The notes: a model not told the origin generated them from the letters alone. Counted from the first letter of the stretch, positions 1-10,040 are shown. The stretch is DNA of 46,583 nt from Clostridia bacterium (GCA_030592085.1 JAUUZV010000002.1:1-46583); one strand, 5' to 3'. Translations and numbers: made by a program.

Positions 1-1
1 A

Positions 2-910
2 ACCCTAATGGCTGTTATTCAATTAAGTAATGGTGTTTTGAATATGTATTGGATACTTAGTGATTCTCTTACAACACTACAACAATCAATAGCTGGTAGT
101 GATCGAGTGATGGAAGTTCTTGATAGTGATGAGGAAATAAATGGTGAAGTTATAGAAACTATAGACTCTACTAAACATGCTATTAATATAAGTAATGTAA
201 CATTTGCTTATCAAACAGGAGAAACAGTTATAGATAATATTTTACTATCTGTAAAAAAAGGGCAAACCATTGCTCTAGTTGGTGGTAGCGGAAGTGGAAA
301 GAGTACATTATTTAAATTATTACTTGGTTTTTATAAGGTTGATAGTGGTGACGTTAAAATATTTGATAATCCAGTAAATACTCACATAGAAAGTATTAGA
401 GAACAGATTGCTTACGTGCCTCAAGTTAATTACCTTTTCTCTGGAACTATAAAAGAGAATATATCATATGGTAAAAAAGAAGCAACAACAAAGGAAATTA
501 TAAAAGCTGCAAAAGCTGCACAGGCTCATGACTTTATAATGGAAATGACAGAAGGATATGACACATTAGTTGGAGAAAGAGGCTCATCTCTATCTGGTGG
601 ACAAAGACAACGTATTGCTATTGCTAGAGCCCTAATAAAAGATGCTCCAATTCTACTATTGGACGAAGCTACATCTTCACTTGATAGTCAATCAGAAAGC
701 AAAGTTCAAAAAGCAATTGATGAATTGATTAAAGGACGCACATCAATAATTGCTGCACATCGTTTATCAACCATTAAACACGCTGATAAAATCATTGTTT
801 TAGAAGATGGATTAATTACTGAAGAGGGAACTCACGAAGAATTATTACTTAAAAATGGACGATATGCTTATTATTATCAACTACAATTTAGAAAAGAAGT
901 TTCTGTGTAA
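2..910 (+). CDS. ABC exporter ATP-binding subunit, C-terminal part (5' end outside window)
   Basis: This is the end of a half-size ABC exporter, with the last membrane helix region and the whole nucleotide-binding domain. The frame is open to the window edge, so the start at base 8 is not the true start. Counting from that Met, the Walker A GGSGSGKST is near residues 92-100, the LSGGQ signature near 195 and Walker B ILLLDEA near 215, followed by the D-loop and the switch His in AAHRLST. All ATPase motifs are intact. Such proteins pump peptides, lipids or drugs outward; the substrate cannot be told. It converges on the next gene with only 5 bases between the stops and no visible terminator. 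Confidence 0.95.
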   Translation, partial: TLMAVIQLSNGVLNMYWILSDSLTTLQQSIAGSDRVMEVLDSDEEINGEVIETIDSTKHAINISNVTFAYQTGETVIDNILLSVKKGQTIALVGGSGSGKSTLFKLLLGFYKVDSGDVKIFDNPVNTHIESIREQIAYVPQVNYLFSGTIKENISYGKKEATTKEIIKAAKAAQAHDFIMEMTEGYDTLVGERGSSLSGGQRQRIAIARALIKDAPILLLDEATSSLDSQSESKVQKAIDELIKGRTSIIAAHRLSTIKHADKIIVLEDGLITEEGTHEELLLKNGRYAYYYQLQFRKEVSV

Positions 911-915
911 TTATA

Positions 916-2160
916 TTATTTAGCGTTTGCAAGCATTAGTTTAATTCTGTTTTCTTGATTTATCTTTGTGGCACTTGGATCATAATCAATTGACACAATA
1001 TTTGCATCTTGATGATTGTCCTTTATTTTTCTAATCATTCCCTTACCAACAACATGATTTGGTAAGCAACTAAATGGTTGTGCACAAACTACATTATTAA
1101 TATCCATATGAATAAACTCAAGCATCTCAGCTGTAAGCAACCAACCTTCACCCATTCTATTCCCTTGTCCAACATATCCTTTTACTAATTCTTTTAATTT
1201 GGAAAATCGTGCTACTTTTCTAAAGTCACTATTTTTTTCAATAGCATCAATCATTTCATCTTGCATAACAATAAATTTATCCATTAGCCATTTAGTAATT
1301 TTATACTTTATTATTTTTCCACCAAATAATTCAATATCAACAACTCTGTTATCTGCTTTGAAAATTAGAAAATCCATTAATCCTGGAACAACAACTTCAC
1401 AATCCTCATCTAATAAAAATTGCTCTAAATTATTATTTCCTAACCTTGCATATTTAATATATATCTCACCAACAATCCCTACTTTTTTCTTATATACATC
1501 ATGTTTTTTTATTGCAGCAAAGTCTTTAACAATTAAATGTAAATTACTTTTTACTTTCTTGTATTGGAGGTTTCTACTCTTTGTAAACTCAAGTAAAAGC
1601 TTTTCTTCCCACTTATGTACCAATTTATTACTTTCCCCTTTATTTACTTCATAGGGACGAACTTGATTAAATAGCCACATAAGCATATCTGCATAGGCAA
1701 CAGAATAAGTCATTTTTAGTACCAATGGCAATCCTAGTTTAAATCCAGGGTTTTTTTCAAACCCTGATAAATTTAAAGAAATTACAGGAATATATTCAAG
1801 GTTATTATGTTTTAAAGCTTTTCTAAGTAAGTGTATGTAATTACTAGCTCTACATCCACCACCTGTTTGTGTAATCATTAAAGCAAGTTTGTTTTTATCA
1901 TACTTACCACTTTTAATAGCTGTAATTAATTGACCAATAACTAATAACGCAGGATAGCAAGTATCATTATGAACAGCTCTTAGACCCTCTTGTACAATGT
2001 CATTTCCTTCAGTATCTAATAATGCAGTATCATAACCTTCTACTCTAAATAACCCTTCAAGTAAAGTAAAATGAATAGGTAACATAGTTGGAAGCAAGAC
2101 TTTATATTCTTTTTTCATTTGCTTTGTAAAAATAATTCTATCGTCTTTTTTCTTAGCCAC
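916..2160 (-). CDS. 2-hydroxyacyl-CoA dehydratase-like (HgdB/DCCP-type) iron-sulfur protein
   Basis: A 414-residue protein resembling the C-terminal quarter of the ~1400-residue 'acyl-CoA dehydratase activase' proteins of Clostridia. It has Cys residues in family-typical places: HNDTCYPA (C68), TQTGGGCRAS (C103) and CAQPFSC (C359, C365), likely iron-sulfur ligands. It starts with GTG at 2160; the ribosome site AAAGGAG lies 5 bases upstream inside the preceding gene, and the two genes overlap by 8 bases in different frames, so translation is coupled. Known relatives are 2-hydroxyacyl-CoA dehydratases and the double-cubane-cluster protein, which reduce difficult substrates with very low-potential electrons. 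The actual substrate is unknown. Confidence 0.8.
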   Translation of the reverse strand: MAKKKDDRIIFTKQMKKEYKVLLPTMLPIHFTLLEGLFRVEGYDTALLDTEGNDIVQEGLRAVHNDTCYPALLVIGQLITAIKSGKYDKNKLALMITQTGGGCRASNYIHLLRKALKHNNLEYIPVISLNLSGFEKNPGFKLGLPLVLKMTYSVAYADMLMWLFNQVRPYEVNKGESNKLVHKWEEKLLLEFTKSRNLQYKKVKSNLHLIVKDFAAIKKHDVYKKKVGIVGEIYIKYARLGNNNLEQFLLDEDCEVVVPGLMDFLIFKADNRVVDIELFGGKIIKYKITKWLMDKFIVMQDEMIDAIEKNSDFRKVARFSKLKELVKGYVGQGNRMGEGWLLTAEMLEFIHMDINNVVCAQPFSCLPNHVVGKGMIRKIKDNHQDANIVSIDYDPSATKINQENRIKLMLANAK

Positions 2161-5083
2161 GTTTACTCCTTTTATTTTCTATAGCTGCTAATAAGCTTCT
2201 TATCCTGATTTTTGCAGCTCCTAGATTGTTAATTTCGTCAATTTTTATTTGTGTATAAAACTTATTTCCTTTTTCTAGTATTTCTCTAATTTCATCTGTG
2301 GTAATGGCATCTGTTCCACAACCAAAAGAGACTAATTGAATCATCTCCATATCAGGTTGTGTTGTCACATAAGTTGCTGCATTATACATTCTAGAGTGAT
2401 ATGTCCACTGATTTAAGATACCTAGTGATTGTTTCTTTATGTGATGAGATATACAGTCTTCTGTAATAACTACACAATCATATGTTATTAATAAATCATC
2501 AATTCCGTGATTGATTTCAGGATCTATATGATAAGGACGTCCCGCTAAAACAATAATTTGCAAATTATTCTCGCGAGCATATGTAATTGCTTTTTCACCT
2601 TGGGATATAATAAATTGTCTATACTTCTCATAAGCTGTATATGCAATCTTACATGCAATTTTTATTTCTTCCTTAGTTACATTGAATTTTTCATTAAAAT
2701 ACTCAAAAGCTTTCTTTTCAAAATCTTTTCGACGATGAATTCCAAAATATGGCATATGATACTCTACTTCTTGTAATCTGTGTACATTTGCGCTTAATAG
2801 TTCAGGATAGTAAGCAACAACAGGACAATTATAATTATTATCTCCAATTTTTTCATCAAAATTATATGTCATACAAGGATAAAAAATATGCTTTATACCC
2901 TTATCTATTAATTTTTCAATATGACCATGCATTAATTTTGCAGGGTAACATACGGTATCTGAGGGAATTGTATGCTGACCAAGTGTATATAGTTGCCTAT
3001 TAGAAATTCCTGAAATAATCACTTCAAATCCAAGTGATGTCAAAAATCCATGCCAGAAAGGATGGTTTTCATACATGTTTAAACCAAAAGGAATACCAAT
3101 TTTTCCTCTCCTACCTTTTTCAGGAACAAGTTTTCTAAGATAATTACTTTTTTCTTTAAATAAATTAGGATGTCTTTTTTTAATAGTATTTTCATATGGT
3201 CTTTCACATCGATTACCTGATATATATTTTTTATCACTACCAAATTCATTAATAGTTAATGGACATTTATTTGTACACAATTCACATGTTGTATTGTTTG
3301 TTGTATGTTCAAAGTTAGAAAGTTGTTCTAATGATATTAGATTCCCTTTTTTAGGGATATTAGCTTTAGCATATAAAGCAGAGCCATACGCACCCATTAA
3401 ACCTGCAATTTCTGGACGAATAACTTGTCTGTCAATTTCTATTTCAAAACTTCGTAAAATACCATCATTTAACAGTGTTCCTCCTTGAACGACAATCTCT
3501 TTTCCTAAATCATCAGCAGAATTGGCTCTAATAACTTTATATATCGCATTTTTTATAACACTCATTGCAAGACCTGCAGATATATCTTCAATTGATGCAC
3601 CTTCTTTTTGTGCTTGTTTAATTGATGAATTCATAAACACTGTACAACGGCTACCAAGATCTATTGGCTGTTTCGCAAATATAGCTTTTTTCGCAAAATC
3701 TTTTACCTCATATCCTAATGCCTTTGCATATGTTTCAATAAAAGAACCACACCCAGAAGAGCAAGCTTCATTTAATATAACACTATCAACTGAGTTATTT
3801 CTTATTCTGAAGCATTTAATATCTTGGCCACCAATATCTAAAATAAAATCAACTTTCTCATTAAAGTGTTTTGCGGCTAAATAATGAGCAAAGGTTTCAA
3901 CTAAGCCATGGTCTATTGAGAAGGCTGTCTTTATAATATCTTCACCATAACCAGTAACAGTACTCGCCTTTATTATTGTTTCTTCATTTTTTTCACTTAA
4001 TAGTTTTTGTAGTTGTTCTTTTATTACAATCACAGGATTTCCATGATTTGATGTGTAGTATTCATATAATATTTTATTATCTTCTGATAGTAACACTAGT
4101 TTTGTAGTTGTACTTCCAGCATCAATTCCTAAATATGCATTTCCTTTATACTCACCTAAAGATTCTCTTGGAACTTTTGTACTTTGATGTCTTTTTAAAA
4201 ACTCATCATACTCTTGTTCATCATTAAATAAAGGATTAAAAGTGTTAGTCAATTGATTATCAGAAACTTTATGTCTTATGCTTTCCATTAAATGATCAAA
4301 GAATATAGGTTCTTCATTAGCTGCATACATAGCCGCTCCCATAGCTACATAATATTGTGCATCTTCTGGAAACATTGCATACTCTTCATCTAATTTAAGA
4401 CTAATGACAAAGCGTTCTCTTAATCCTAAAAAGAAAGTTAAAGGACCTCCTAAAAATGCTACCTTACCTTCTATAATTCTTCCTTGTGATAATCCTGCAA
4501 CAGTTTGGTCAACTACAGCTTGATAAACACTAGCAGCAATGTTTTCTTTTTTAGCACCTTGATTTAATAGGGGTTGAATATCTGACTTTGCAAAAACACC
4601 ACATCTACTGGCAATAGTATAAATTTTATCATGAGACTGACTTAGTTCATCTAATTCTTCCATTGAAACATTTAACAAAGTGGCCATTTGATCTATAAAT
4701 GCACCAGTTCCACCGGCACAGGACCCATTCATTCTAAACTCAAATCCGTTGGTTAAAAAAATTATTTTTGCATCTTCTCCACCTAATTCAATGACAACAT
4801 CACAATCTGGAATTTTTTCATTAATTATTAATTGGGTAGCATATACTTCTTGTACAAAAGGAAGTTCACAATCTTTAGATAACCCAAGTCCTGCTGAACC
4901 AGTTAAACAAACATATAATTTTTCTTTTTTATTTATAAATTGATTAACTACAGCCAATAATTCAATGGTTGTTTTACGAACTTCAGATAAGTGTCGCTGA
5001 TACTTTTTATATACTATTTGATAATCTTTATCAAATAGTACTAATTTAACAGTTGTTGATCCAACATCAATGCCTAAATACAA
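2153..5083 (-). CDS. Acyl-CoA dehydratase activase, two BcrAD/BadFG ATPase domains plus DUF2229-type domain
   Basis: A 976-residue ATP-dependent activator (archerase-type). Two ASKHA ATPase domains follow each other (residues about 1-260 and 316-570). The first has GSCAGGTGAF with C122 and SRCGVF with C161, the pair that in HgdC holds a [4Fe-4S] cluster at the dimer interface. The second keeps C441/C445 and C480. A Cys-rich segment (C600, C603, C607, C626) leads into a DUF2229-like domain with further Cys motifs. The start is TTG at 5083, supported by GGAG six bases upstream. It presumably hydrolyses ATP to drive an electron onto the protein encoded just downstream. In many relatives both parts are one polypeptide; here they are two genes. 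Confidence 0.85.
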   Translation of the reverse strand: MYLGIDVGSTTVKLVLFDKDYQIVYKKYQRHLSEVRKTTIELLAVVNQFINKKEKLYVCLTGSAGLGLSKDCELPFVQEVYATQLIINEKIPDCDVVIELGGEDAKIIFLTNGFEFRMNGSCAGGTGAFIDQMATLLNVSMEELDELSQSHDKIYTIASRCGVFAKSDIQPLLNQGAKKENIAASVYQAVVDQTVAGLSQGRIIEGKVAFLGGPLTFFLGLRERFVISLKLDEEYAMFPEDAQYYVAMGAAMYAANEEPIFFDHLMESIRHKVSDNQLTNTFNPLFNDEQEYDEFLKRHQSTKVPRESLGEYKGNAYLGIDAGSTTTKLVLLSEDNKILYEYYTSNHGNPVIVIKEQLQKLLSEKNEETIIKASTVTGYGEDIIKTAFSIDHGLVETFAHYLAAKHFNEKVDFILDIGGQDIKCFRIRNNSVDSVILNEACSSGCGSFIETYAKALGYEVKDFAKKAIFAKQPIDLGSRCTVFMNSSIKQAQKEGASIEDISAGLAMSVIKNAIYKVIRANSADDLGKEIVVQGGTLLNDGILRSFEIEIDRQVIRPEIAGLMGAYGSALYAKANIPKKGNLISLEQLSNFEHTTNNTTCELCTNKCPLTINEFGSDKKYISGNRCERPYENTIKKRHPNLFKEKSNYLRKLVPEKGRRGKIGIPFGLNMYENHPFWHGFLTSLGFEVIISGISNRQLYTLGQHTIPSDTVCYPAKLMHGHIEKLIDKGIKHIFYPCMTYNFDEKIGDNNYNCPVVAYYPELLSANVHRLQEVEYHMPYFGIHRRKDFEKKAFEYFNEKFNVTKEEIKIACKIAYTAYEKYRQFIISQGEKAITYARENNLQIIVLAGRPYHIDPEINHGIDDLLITYDCVVITEDCISHHIKKQSLGILNQWTYHSRMYNAATYVTTQPDMEMIQLVSFGCGTDAITTDEIREILEKGNKFYTQIKIDEINNLGAAKIRIRSLLAAIENKRSKRG

Positions 5084-5112
5084 AAGTCTCTCCTATCGAT
5101 ATAATATATTAG

Positions 5113-5141
5113 AGTATACCAATTGTAAAAATCATAGTCAA
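5113..5141 (-). promoter_or_regulatory. Predicted sigma-A promoter of the activase operon
   Basis: On the reverse strand TTGACT (5136-5141) and TATACT (5113-5118) are separated by exactly 17 bases, and TGG precedes the -10, giving an extended -10. It lies 30 bases before the TTG start at 5083. The remaining 5142-5222 between the two genes shows only AT-rich sequence and no clear terminator for the gene ending at 5223. Confidence 0.75.
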
Positions 5142-5222
5142 TGAACAGCTGTTACATTTTGTCAAAAAGAAGTAATAATTTCTCTTAATACTCTTATATA
5201 TACTATAAAATATATATAATTT

Positions 5223-6572
5223 TTACTTTTCGTTAAAAGGTGCTAAATGTTTTTTAAAATGTTCTTCTAAGTATGTATTATATAAATCTATATGTAAAAG
5301 CAGTGTTTTATTAAAACGCTCTTTATATTTGTCTAATACAGAACCAAAGGTAACATGAAGCACTTGCCTTGCATCAAAGTTTGAAAACAATTCAATATAT
5401 TCATCTACCTTTGGTAGATTATCTAATTTTGCAGATACATGATAAGTAGCTTTATCTGTCAAATATCTTTGCTTACAAAATTCATAGATTTCTTTAAAGA
5501 AAGGTTTGTCAACTGTTGCAATTACTTTTAGTGCTTCTAAATAACTAGTACCTGCTGTTTTAACATGAATTTTGTTATTTGTTCTAAGAGCAAGTTCGTT
5601 ATAGATACTAAACTTATCACTTCCTGTATGTATTGACAGTTTATATCCACCAATATAATTCATGATTCTCACATGCTTTTTAAGTTGTTCATTAAACTCT
5701 TTTATATCACCAATATAATCTACACCCTTTTCAAAACTACCCACAAATCGTGGTGCTATGCTTATAAAAGGAACATTACTTTTTCGCAATTCTCTAACAA
5801 TGAAAAAATGCTCAAATGGTGTTGTTGCTGAAGTTGTTTCATCAACGGACATTTCTAAATCAAATTTTTCTAATTTTTGTTGTAAAAATAAGGCCATTTC
5901 CTTAGCATGTTTAATAGCTTTTCCATACTTAACTTTGGCCATTAGTACTTTTTCCTCAGTAATATCTAAATCTAAAGGATTTTTTAATAATAAATATTCG
6001 TTGACTAAAGATTGATTATTTCCAACTTCTTTTAACTCACTTATTGAATATTGGTTAGCTTGATTATTAACATAATCACTTGGATCAATAGTATAAAAAG
6101 TAAAACCTGCATTTATAAATGAAATAAAATCATCCTTCTCTTTAATATGATCAGCATCTGCTCCCCAAATTTCATGATAACCACTTTCAAATATTTGCCA
6201 CATAGCATCATCTATTACCTGTTGTGGAGTTCTCCCTGTTCGCTGGTTTTCTCTTACTGATTGCTGAGCGAAAACAGGATAAATCGAAGTTCCCTCAACT
6301 GCACTAATATGACCACAGGTAGCATATCCAAGTCTGTCTCCAAATCCAAAAGATGTATTCATTGATAATGGCTTTGGTGTTAACCATGGAAAAATTTTTC
6401 TTACTTGATTAGCATTTTTTTCTGTTAATGGAGCAATAAAAACTTCATCTAAATATTTTCCATCAAATCCATCATGACTACCAACAATGCACAAATGCTT
6501 TGTGTGGTCAATTATACCAATATAGTAATTAGTGTTATTATAACTTGCTTTTGATTTCTTAAAGATAACCAT
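5223..6572 (-). CDS. uxaE: Tagaturonate epimerase family protein (UxaE-like)
   Basis: A 449-residue full-length member of the UxaE family, known from Thermotoga to interconvert D-tagaturonate and D-fructuronate in hexuronate breakdown. Family blocks are visible: SFGFGDRLG (residues 74-82), FAQQSVREN (101-109), the acidic/His block GADADH (137-142), SVDET in the middle, and HTGSDKFS and HVKTAGTSYLEA toward the C-terminus. It is the last gene of the reverse operon, 86 bases after the sugar kinase, with ribosome site AGAGGA. No uronate isomerase, dehydrogenase or dehydratase is nearby, so the real substrate could be another keto-acid sugar made or used with the FGGY kinase. Confidence 0.82.
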   Translation of the reverse strand: MVIFKKSKASYNNTNYYIGIIDHTKHLCIVGSHDGFDGKYLDEVFIAPLTEKNANQVRKIFPWLTPKPLSMNTSFGFGDRLGYATCGHISAVEGTSIYPVFAQQSVRENQRTGRTPQQVIDDAMWQIFESGYHEIWGADADHIKEKDDFISFINAGFTFYTIDPSDYVNNQANQYSISELKEVGNNQSLVNEYLLLKNPLDLDITEEKVLMAKVKYGKAIKHAKEMALFLQQKLEKFDLEMSVDETTSATTPFEHFFIVRELRKSNVPFISIAPRFVGSFEKGVDYIGDIKEFNEQLKKHVRIMNYIGGYKLSIHTGSDKFSIYNELALRTNNKIHVKTAGTSYLEALKVIATVDKPFFKEIYEFCKQRYLTDKATYHVSAKLDNLPKVDEYIELFSNFDARQVLHVTFGSVLDKYKERFNKTLLLHIDLYNTYLEEHFKKHLAPFNEK

Positions 6573-6658
6573 AAAATCCTCTTTTATTTATTATTTTTCT
6601 TTATTCTACAATTTTATAAATTATTATTCAATAGATTTATAAGTAGCTAGTAAGAAAA

Positions 6659-8188
6659 TTAATACATCATCTTCTTATAAAGAGAGTGTAAACTTCTATA
6701 AATTTTCTGATAAATATTATGATAGATTCCATCATAAATTTTCGCATTTTTTTCATCAGGATAAAATATCTTAGACTCATGAACCATCTCGTTTACCGCT
6801 TGTTCAAAAGAGGAAAACTTTTTAAGTGCTACAAATCCTACAATTGCCGCACCTAACCCTGATGTTTCATATGTCTGTACTCTCTTAACTTGACGGTTAA
6901 ACATATCTGCAGTAATTTGTGCTATACCGTCACTTTGTGAACCTCCACCTGATAACATAATCGTTTTAACTTTAACTTTGGATTTTTTTTCAATGGCTTT
7001 TACACCTTCAAATAGTCCATATCCAATTCCCTCAATAATTGCTCTGTAAATATGTATTCTCGTATGAACATCACTAAATCCAATTATGGATCCCTTTGCT
7101 TCAGGTGTTTTAATACCACTACCCCAATAAGGTTGTAATATTAATCCTTCACTTCCAGGAGGAACTTCACTTAATCTATCATTTAATAATTTCTCTGGAG
7201 TTGTTCCTAAATCAATTGCATCTTGTGTTTCTTTTTGAGCAAATTGTTCTTTAAACCATGAAATCATCCAATACCCTCTATATATCTGAATCTCAGGATT
7301 GTACTTTCCTGGAATAGCCGCCATAAATGGTGGAATAAAAGGAATTGCCTCATAATACTTACTTGATGTAGTTTGTACTGAAGCCTGCGAACCAAGAGAG
7401 ATACTAGCTACATCATTATCCAAACATCCTACTCCAATGGTTTCACATGCTTTATCGCTACCTGCAGATATAAATGCTAACCCCTCTTTAAGTCCAGTAA
7501 CTTGGCTTGCTTGTTTGGTAATTTTACCTGTTACTGTTGCAGGGTCTTTTAATGGTATAAATTTATCTCTATCTATTTGAAAAAACTGAGATTTAATCGA
7601 ATATGGTTTTTCCCATGTGAATCGTTTATGATCAAATGGAACATGACCAACTTGGTTAGATGCATTGTCAACTAATTCTCCACAAAGCAAATAATTTAAA
7701 TAACCTGATAACATTACATAATCAGTTGTTTTGCTCCAAATATCCGGTTGATGCTTTTCAATCCAATGGCCAGCACAGGATATACTTAATTTATGTGCAG
7801 TTTCATACATTCCAACAATTTTTGTAATAACATTATAATACCATTTCATTGGTTTCATCTCTTTAAGTTTACGTTGATCCATCCACACAATAGCAGGTCT
7901 AAGGACTTCATGGTTTTTATCTAAACAAATGGCTGTATCTCTTTGTGTTGTTAATGAAACTCCAATAATTTTATCAAAAGCTTCTCTATTTTCTTTTTTA
8001 AGTTGGTTTGTAACACGACATAAACTATCCCAATAAATTGTGACATGTTGTTCTGCATATCCTGGTTTGTCAGAAAAATATGGTTCAAATGTTTCTTTTA
8101 CTTTATGAATCATCTTCCCTTTACTATCAAAAATAATAGCTCTTATACTCTGTGTTCCACAATCAATTGCTAAGATATATTCGTTCAT
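6659..8188 (-). CDS. FGGY-family carbohydrate kinase
   Basis: A 509-residue two-domain sugar kinase of the FGGY family (xylulokinase, glycerol kinase and relatives). The N-terminal phosphate motif DCGTQS is at residues 9-14, followed by QRD and WMDQR motifs of the sugar domain. The C-terminal domain has LSGGGSQSDGIAQ, the FGGY adenosine-binding block, and GLGAAIVG. A GGAG ribosome site sits in the 14-base gap after the regulator gene. It phosphorylates a ketose or polyol with ATP in the cytoplasm. The specificity cannot be read from the sequence; the UxaE-type neighbour suggests a sugar acid or a related ketose. Confidence 0.88.
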   Translation of the reverse strand: MNEYILAIDCGTQSIRAIIFDSKGKMIHKVKETFEPYFSDKPGYAEQHVTIYWDSLCRVTNQLKKENREAFDKIIGVSLTTQRDTAICLDKNHEVLRPAIVWMDQRKLKEMKPMKWYYNVITKIVGMYETAHKLSISCAGHWIEKHQPDIWSKTTDYVMLSGYLNYLLCGELVDNASNQVGHVPFDHKRFTWEKPYSIKSQFFQIDRDKFIPLKDPATVTGKITKQASQVTGLKEGLAFISAGSDKACETIGVGCLDNDVASISLGSQASVQTTSSKYYEAIPFIPPFMAAIPGKYNPEIQIYRGYWMISWFKEQFAQKETQDAIDLGTTPEKLLNDRLSEVPPGSEGLILQPYWGSGIKTPEAKGSIIGFSDVHTRIHIYRAIIEGIGYGLFEGVKAIEKKSKVKVKTIMLSGGGSQSDGIAQITADMFNRQVKRVQTYETSGLGAAIVGFVALKKFSSFEQAVNEMVHESKIFYPDEKNAKIYDGIYHNIYQKIYRSLHSLYKKMMY

Positions 8189-8202
8189 TTTTTAGTATCT
8201 CC

Positions 8203-8760
8203 TTACTTTGCTATTCTTATCATAGACATAAATATGTCCCACCCATAGTATTCCTCATGCCCTTTATGTTGTAAAGTTTCTGTTGTTAGCTTTTCAATAT
8301 ATTCTGTTAACTCATGCATTTGCTCTTCAGTTAAATAGGCTATCCCATTCTTAAAACTACCATTTTGTCTAAATTTTTCTTTACCAACTGGTAATTCTTT
8401 AAGTCTATCAATATAGTTATCTTTAATCTTTCCAAACTCATTTTCTACCATTGAATATATTTCATCTGTAATTTTACTGTCATGACTTCTTTCAATCCTA
8501 ACACCACAATACGCAATTTTCATGTATCGTGCTACAATTCCATTAATAGTTTCTGTATGATCTAGGGATAAAAATGAAAATTTCTCAAGCACTTTAACAT
8601 GATAATGAACTTTAGACGGTGGCTCGCCTAACATATCTGCAACCTGTTTTGCAGTCATAGGTTTATTTGATCTTTCATATACTTTTATAATTTGTTGACG
8701 GTAAGGATCTTGAAAAGCCCTTATTTCCTTTAATGTTTTTAAAACTAAATCATTTTTCAT
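8203..8760 (-). CDS. Winged-helix (ArsR-like) transcriptional regulator
   Basis: A protein of 185 residues with a winged helix-turn-helix near residues 15-75 (DPYRQQIIKVYE... AKQVADMLGEPPSKVHYHVKVLEK), followed by a helical C-terminal half without recognisable domain. I take the ATG at 8760 because AGAGG lies six bases before it; the in-frame TTG two codons earlier has no ribosome-site spacing. The gene overlaps the end of the MFS transporter by 11 bases, so both are co-translated. Pairs of this kind usually form an efflux or uptake module whose repressor controls its own operon; the dyad at 10041-10061 is a candidate target. Confidence 0.85.
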   Translation of the reverse strand: MKNDLVLKTLKEIRAFQDPYRQQIIKVYERSNKPMTAKQVADMLGEPPSKVHYHVKVLEKFSFLSLDHTETINGIVARYMKIAYCGVRIERSHDSKITDEIYSMVENEFGKIKDNYIDRLKELPVGKEKFRQNGSFKNGIAYLTEEQMHELTEYIEKLTTETLQHKGHEEYYGWDIFMSMIRIAK

Positions 8761-10018
8761 CTTCAACCTCTAATAACATATCTTTCCTCTTTAAATACCC
8801 AAATCCAGTATAAGCCATAATACCTGATATAAGCAAGACGACAGCAAAAATAAGAGTTACAATATACATATCATTTTTCTCAAGCATTCCTCCATATACC
8901 ATTTGACCTAATGGAATACTAGCTGTTGCCAATGTGGCTAAAACGCCATTAACCCTACCTAATATTTTTCCAGGTACTAATTTTTGTTTTGCTGTTCCAA
9001 TTGTAATATTTGTTATAATTACTAAAGCAATTATAACAAAGAATAGTGTTGTTAGTGAAATCCAAGATGCTGTATTTGATAAAAATCCTGGAATTGAAAT
9101 TACAGAAACTCCAAATAAAATAAAAGCTGTTATGGTCAAAGCAAAAGACATCATCTTAGTGTAAGTTATTTTCTTAACTAAACTAGATGCTAGTATTGAT
9201 CCAAATACTGCACCTACCATAATTAATGAACCACTTAATCCATAGATAAAATCTGATACACCAATTTCAGAACGCAATCTAAAAGGTAAACCAATACTAA
9301 ATATTGGGCTAATTGCTGTGTTTGCTATAACTGCAACAAAAGCAAATATAACTAACGTTGGTGTTTTTATAACATACATAAATCCTTCTTTAAACGATTC
9401 AAAGAAAGACAAATCACTATTTTCTTCATGATGGGATCTATCAGGTTTTATAAACATTTCGCTTAATGCTGATATTAGATAACTTATACCATTTATAATC
9501 ATTAATATAAAAATACCCCATGCTCCATATAATATTCCACCTAGTACAGGTCCTAAAATAGCAACCATACTAGAAACTAGTGAAACACTACTATTTACTT
9601 CAACTAACTCTTTTTTCTCTACAATATCTGGAATAATTGAAGTAATTGTTGGCTCAAATACAGAAGCTACAACTGCAAGTAAGAATACTAATATATATAT
9701 TGCTGTCATAGAGAATTGTCCATTAATAAAATATATAAGAGCAAATGTTAAAGTAACTACGCCACTAATGGCATCTAAAATTACAATTAACCATTTTCTG
9801 TTAAATTTATCTGCAATAACTCCACCAAAGGGGCCAAAAATCAATTGAGGTATCATAGCTACTGCTAAGACAGAAGCAAATTTAACCCCTGAGCCAGTTA
9901 CATCTAATACATAAAGAGACAATGCAAAACGTTGTAGCATACTACCAAACATTGATACCATTTGTCCCGAAATTAGTAACAAGGTATTTCTTCTAAGTAA
10001 TACTTTGATATTCATCAT
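8750..10018 (-). CDS. MFS transporter (MFS_3-like)
   Basis: A 422-residue polytopic membrane protein with about 12 hydrophobic segments. It has the signature GGVIADKFNRKW in the loop between helices 2 and 3 and a long central cytoplasmic loop (about residues 195-215). It resembles the MFS_3 exporter group. Two adjacent ATGs (10018 and 10015) are possible starts; GGAG is better spaced for the second. It is the first gene of the operon with the regulator, FGGY kinase and UxaE-like enzyme. It could therefore import a sugar acid, although this MFS branch is mainly known for efflux. Confidence 0.85.
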   Translation of the reverse strand: MMNIKVLLRRNTLLLISGQMVSMFGSMLQRFALSLYVLDVTGSGVKFASVLAVAMIPQLIFGPFGGVIADKFNRKWLIVILDAISGVVTLTFALIYFINGQFSMTAIYILVFLLAVVASVFEPTITSIIPDIVEKKELVEVNSSVSLVSSMVAILGPVLGGILYGAWGIFILMIINGISYLISALSEMFIKPDRSHHEENSDLSFFESFKEGFMYVIKTPTLVIFAFVAVIANTAISPIFSIGLPFRLRSEIGVSDFIYGLSGSLIMVGAVFGSILASSLVKKITYTKMMSFALTITAFILFGVSVISIPGFLSNTASWISLTTLFFVIIALVIITNITIGTAKQKLVPGKILGRVNGVLATLATASIPLGQMVYGGMLEKNDMYIVTLIFAVVLLISGIMAYTGFGYLKRKDMLLEVEDEK

Positions 10019-10040
10019 ATTCTCCGTTCAATAATTTTGT

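Noticed and set aside
1199..1654. Forward open frame inside the dehydratase-like gene
   Set aside because: It lies antisense to a clear gene, has low-complexity Ser/Ile/Phe-rich content typical of reverse-frame reading, and lacks a ribosome site.
5160..5222. AT-rich inverted sequence after the UxaE-like gene as a terminator
   Set aside because: Only A/T pairs with alternating TATA runs; no stable stem with a U run can be defined.
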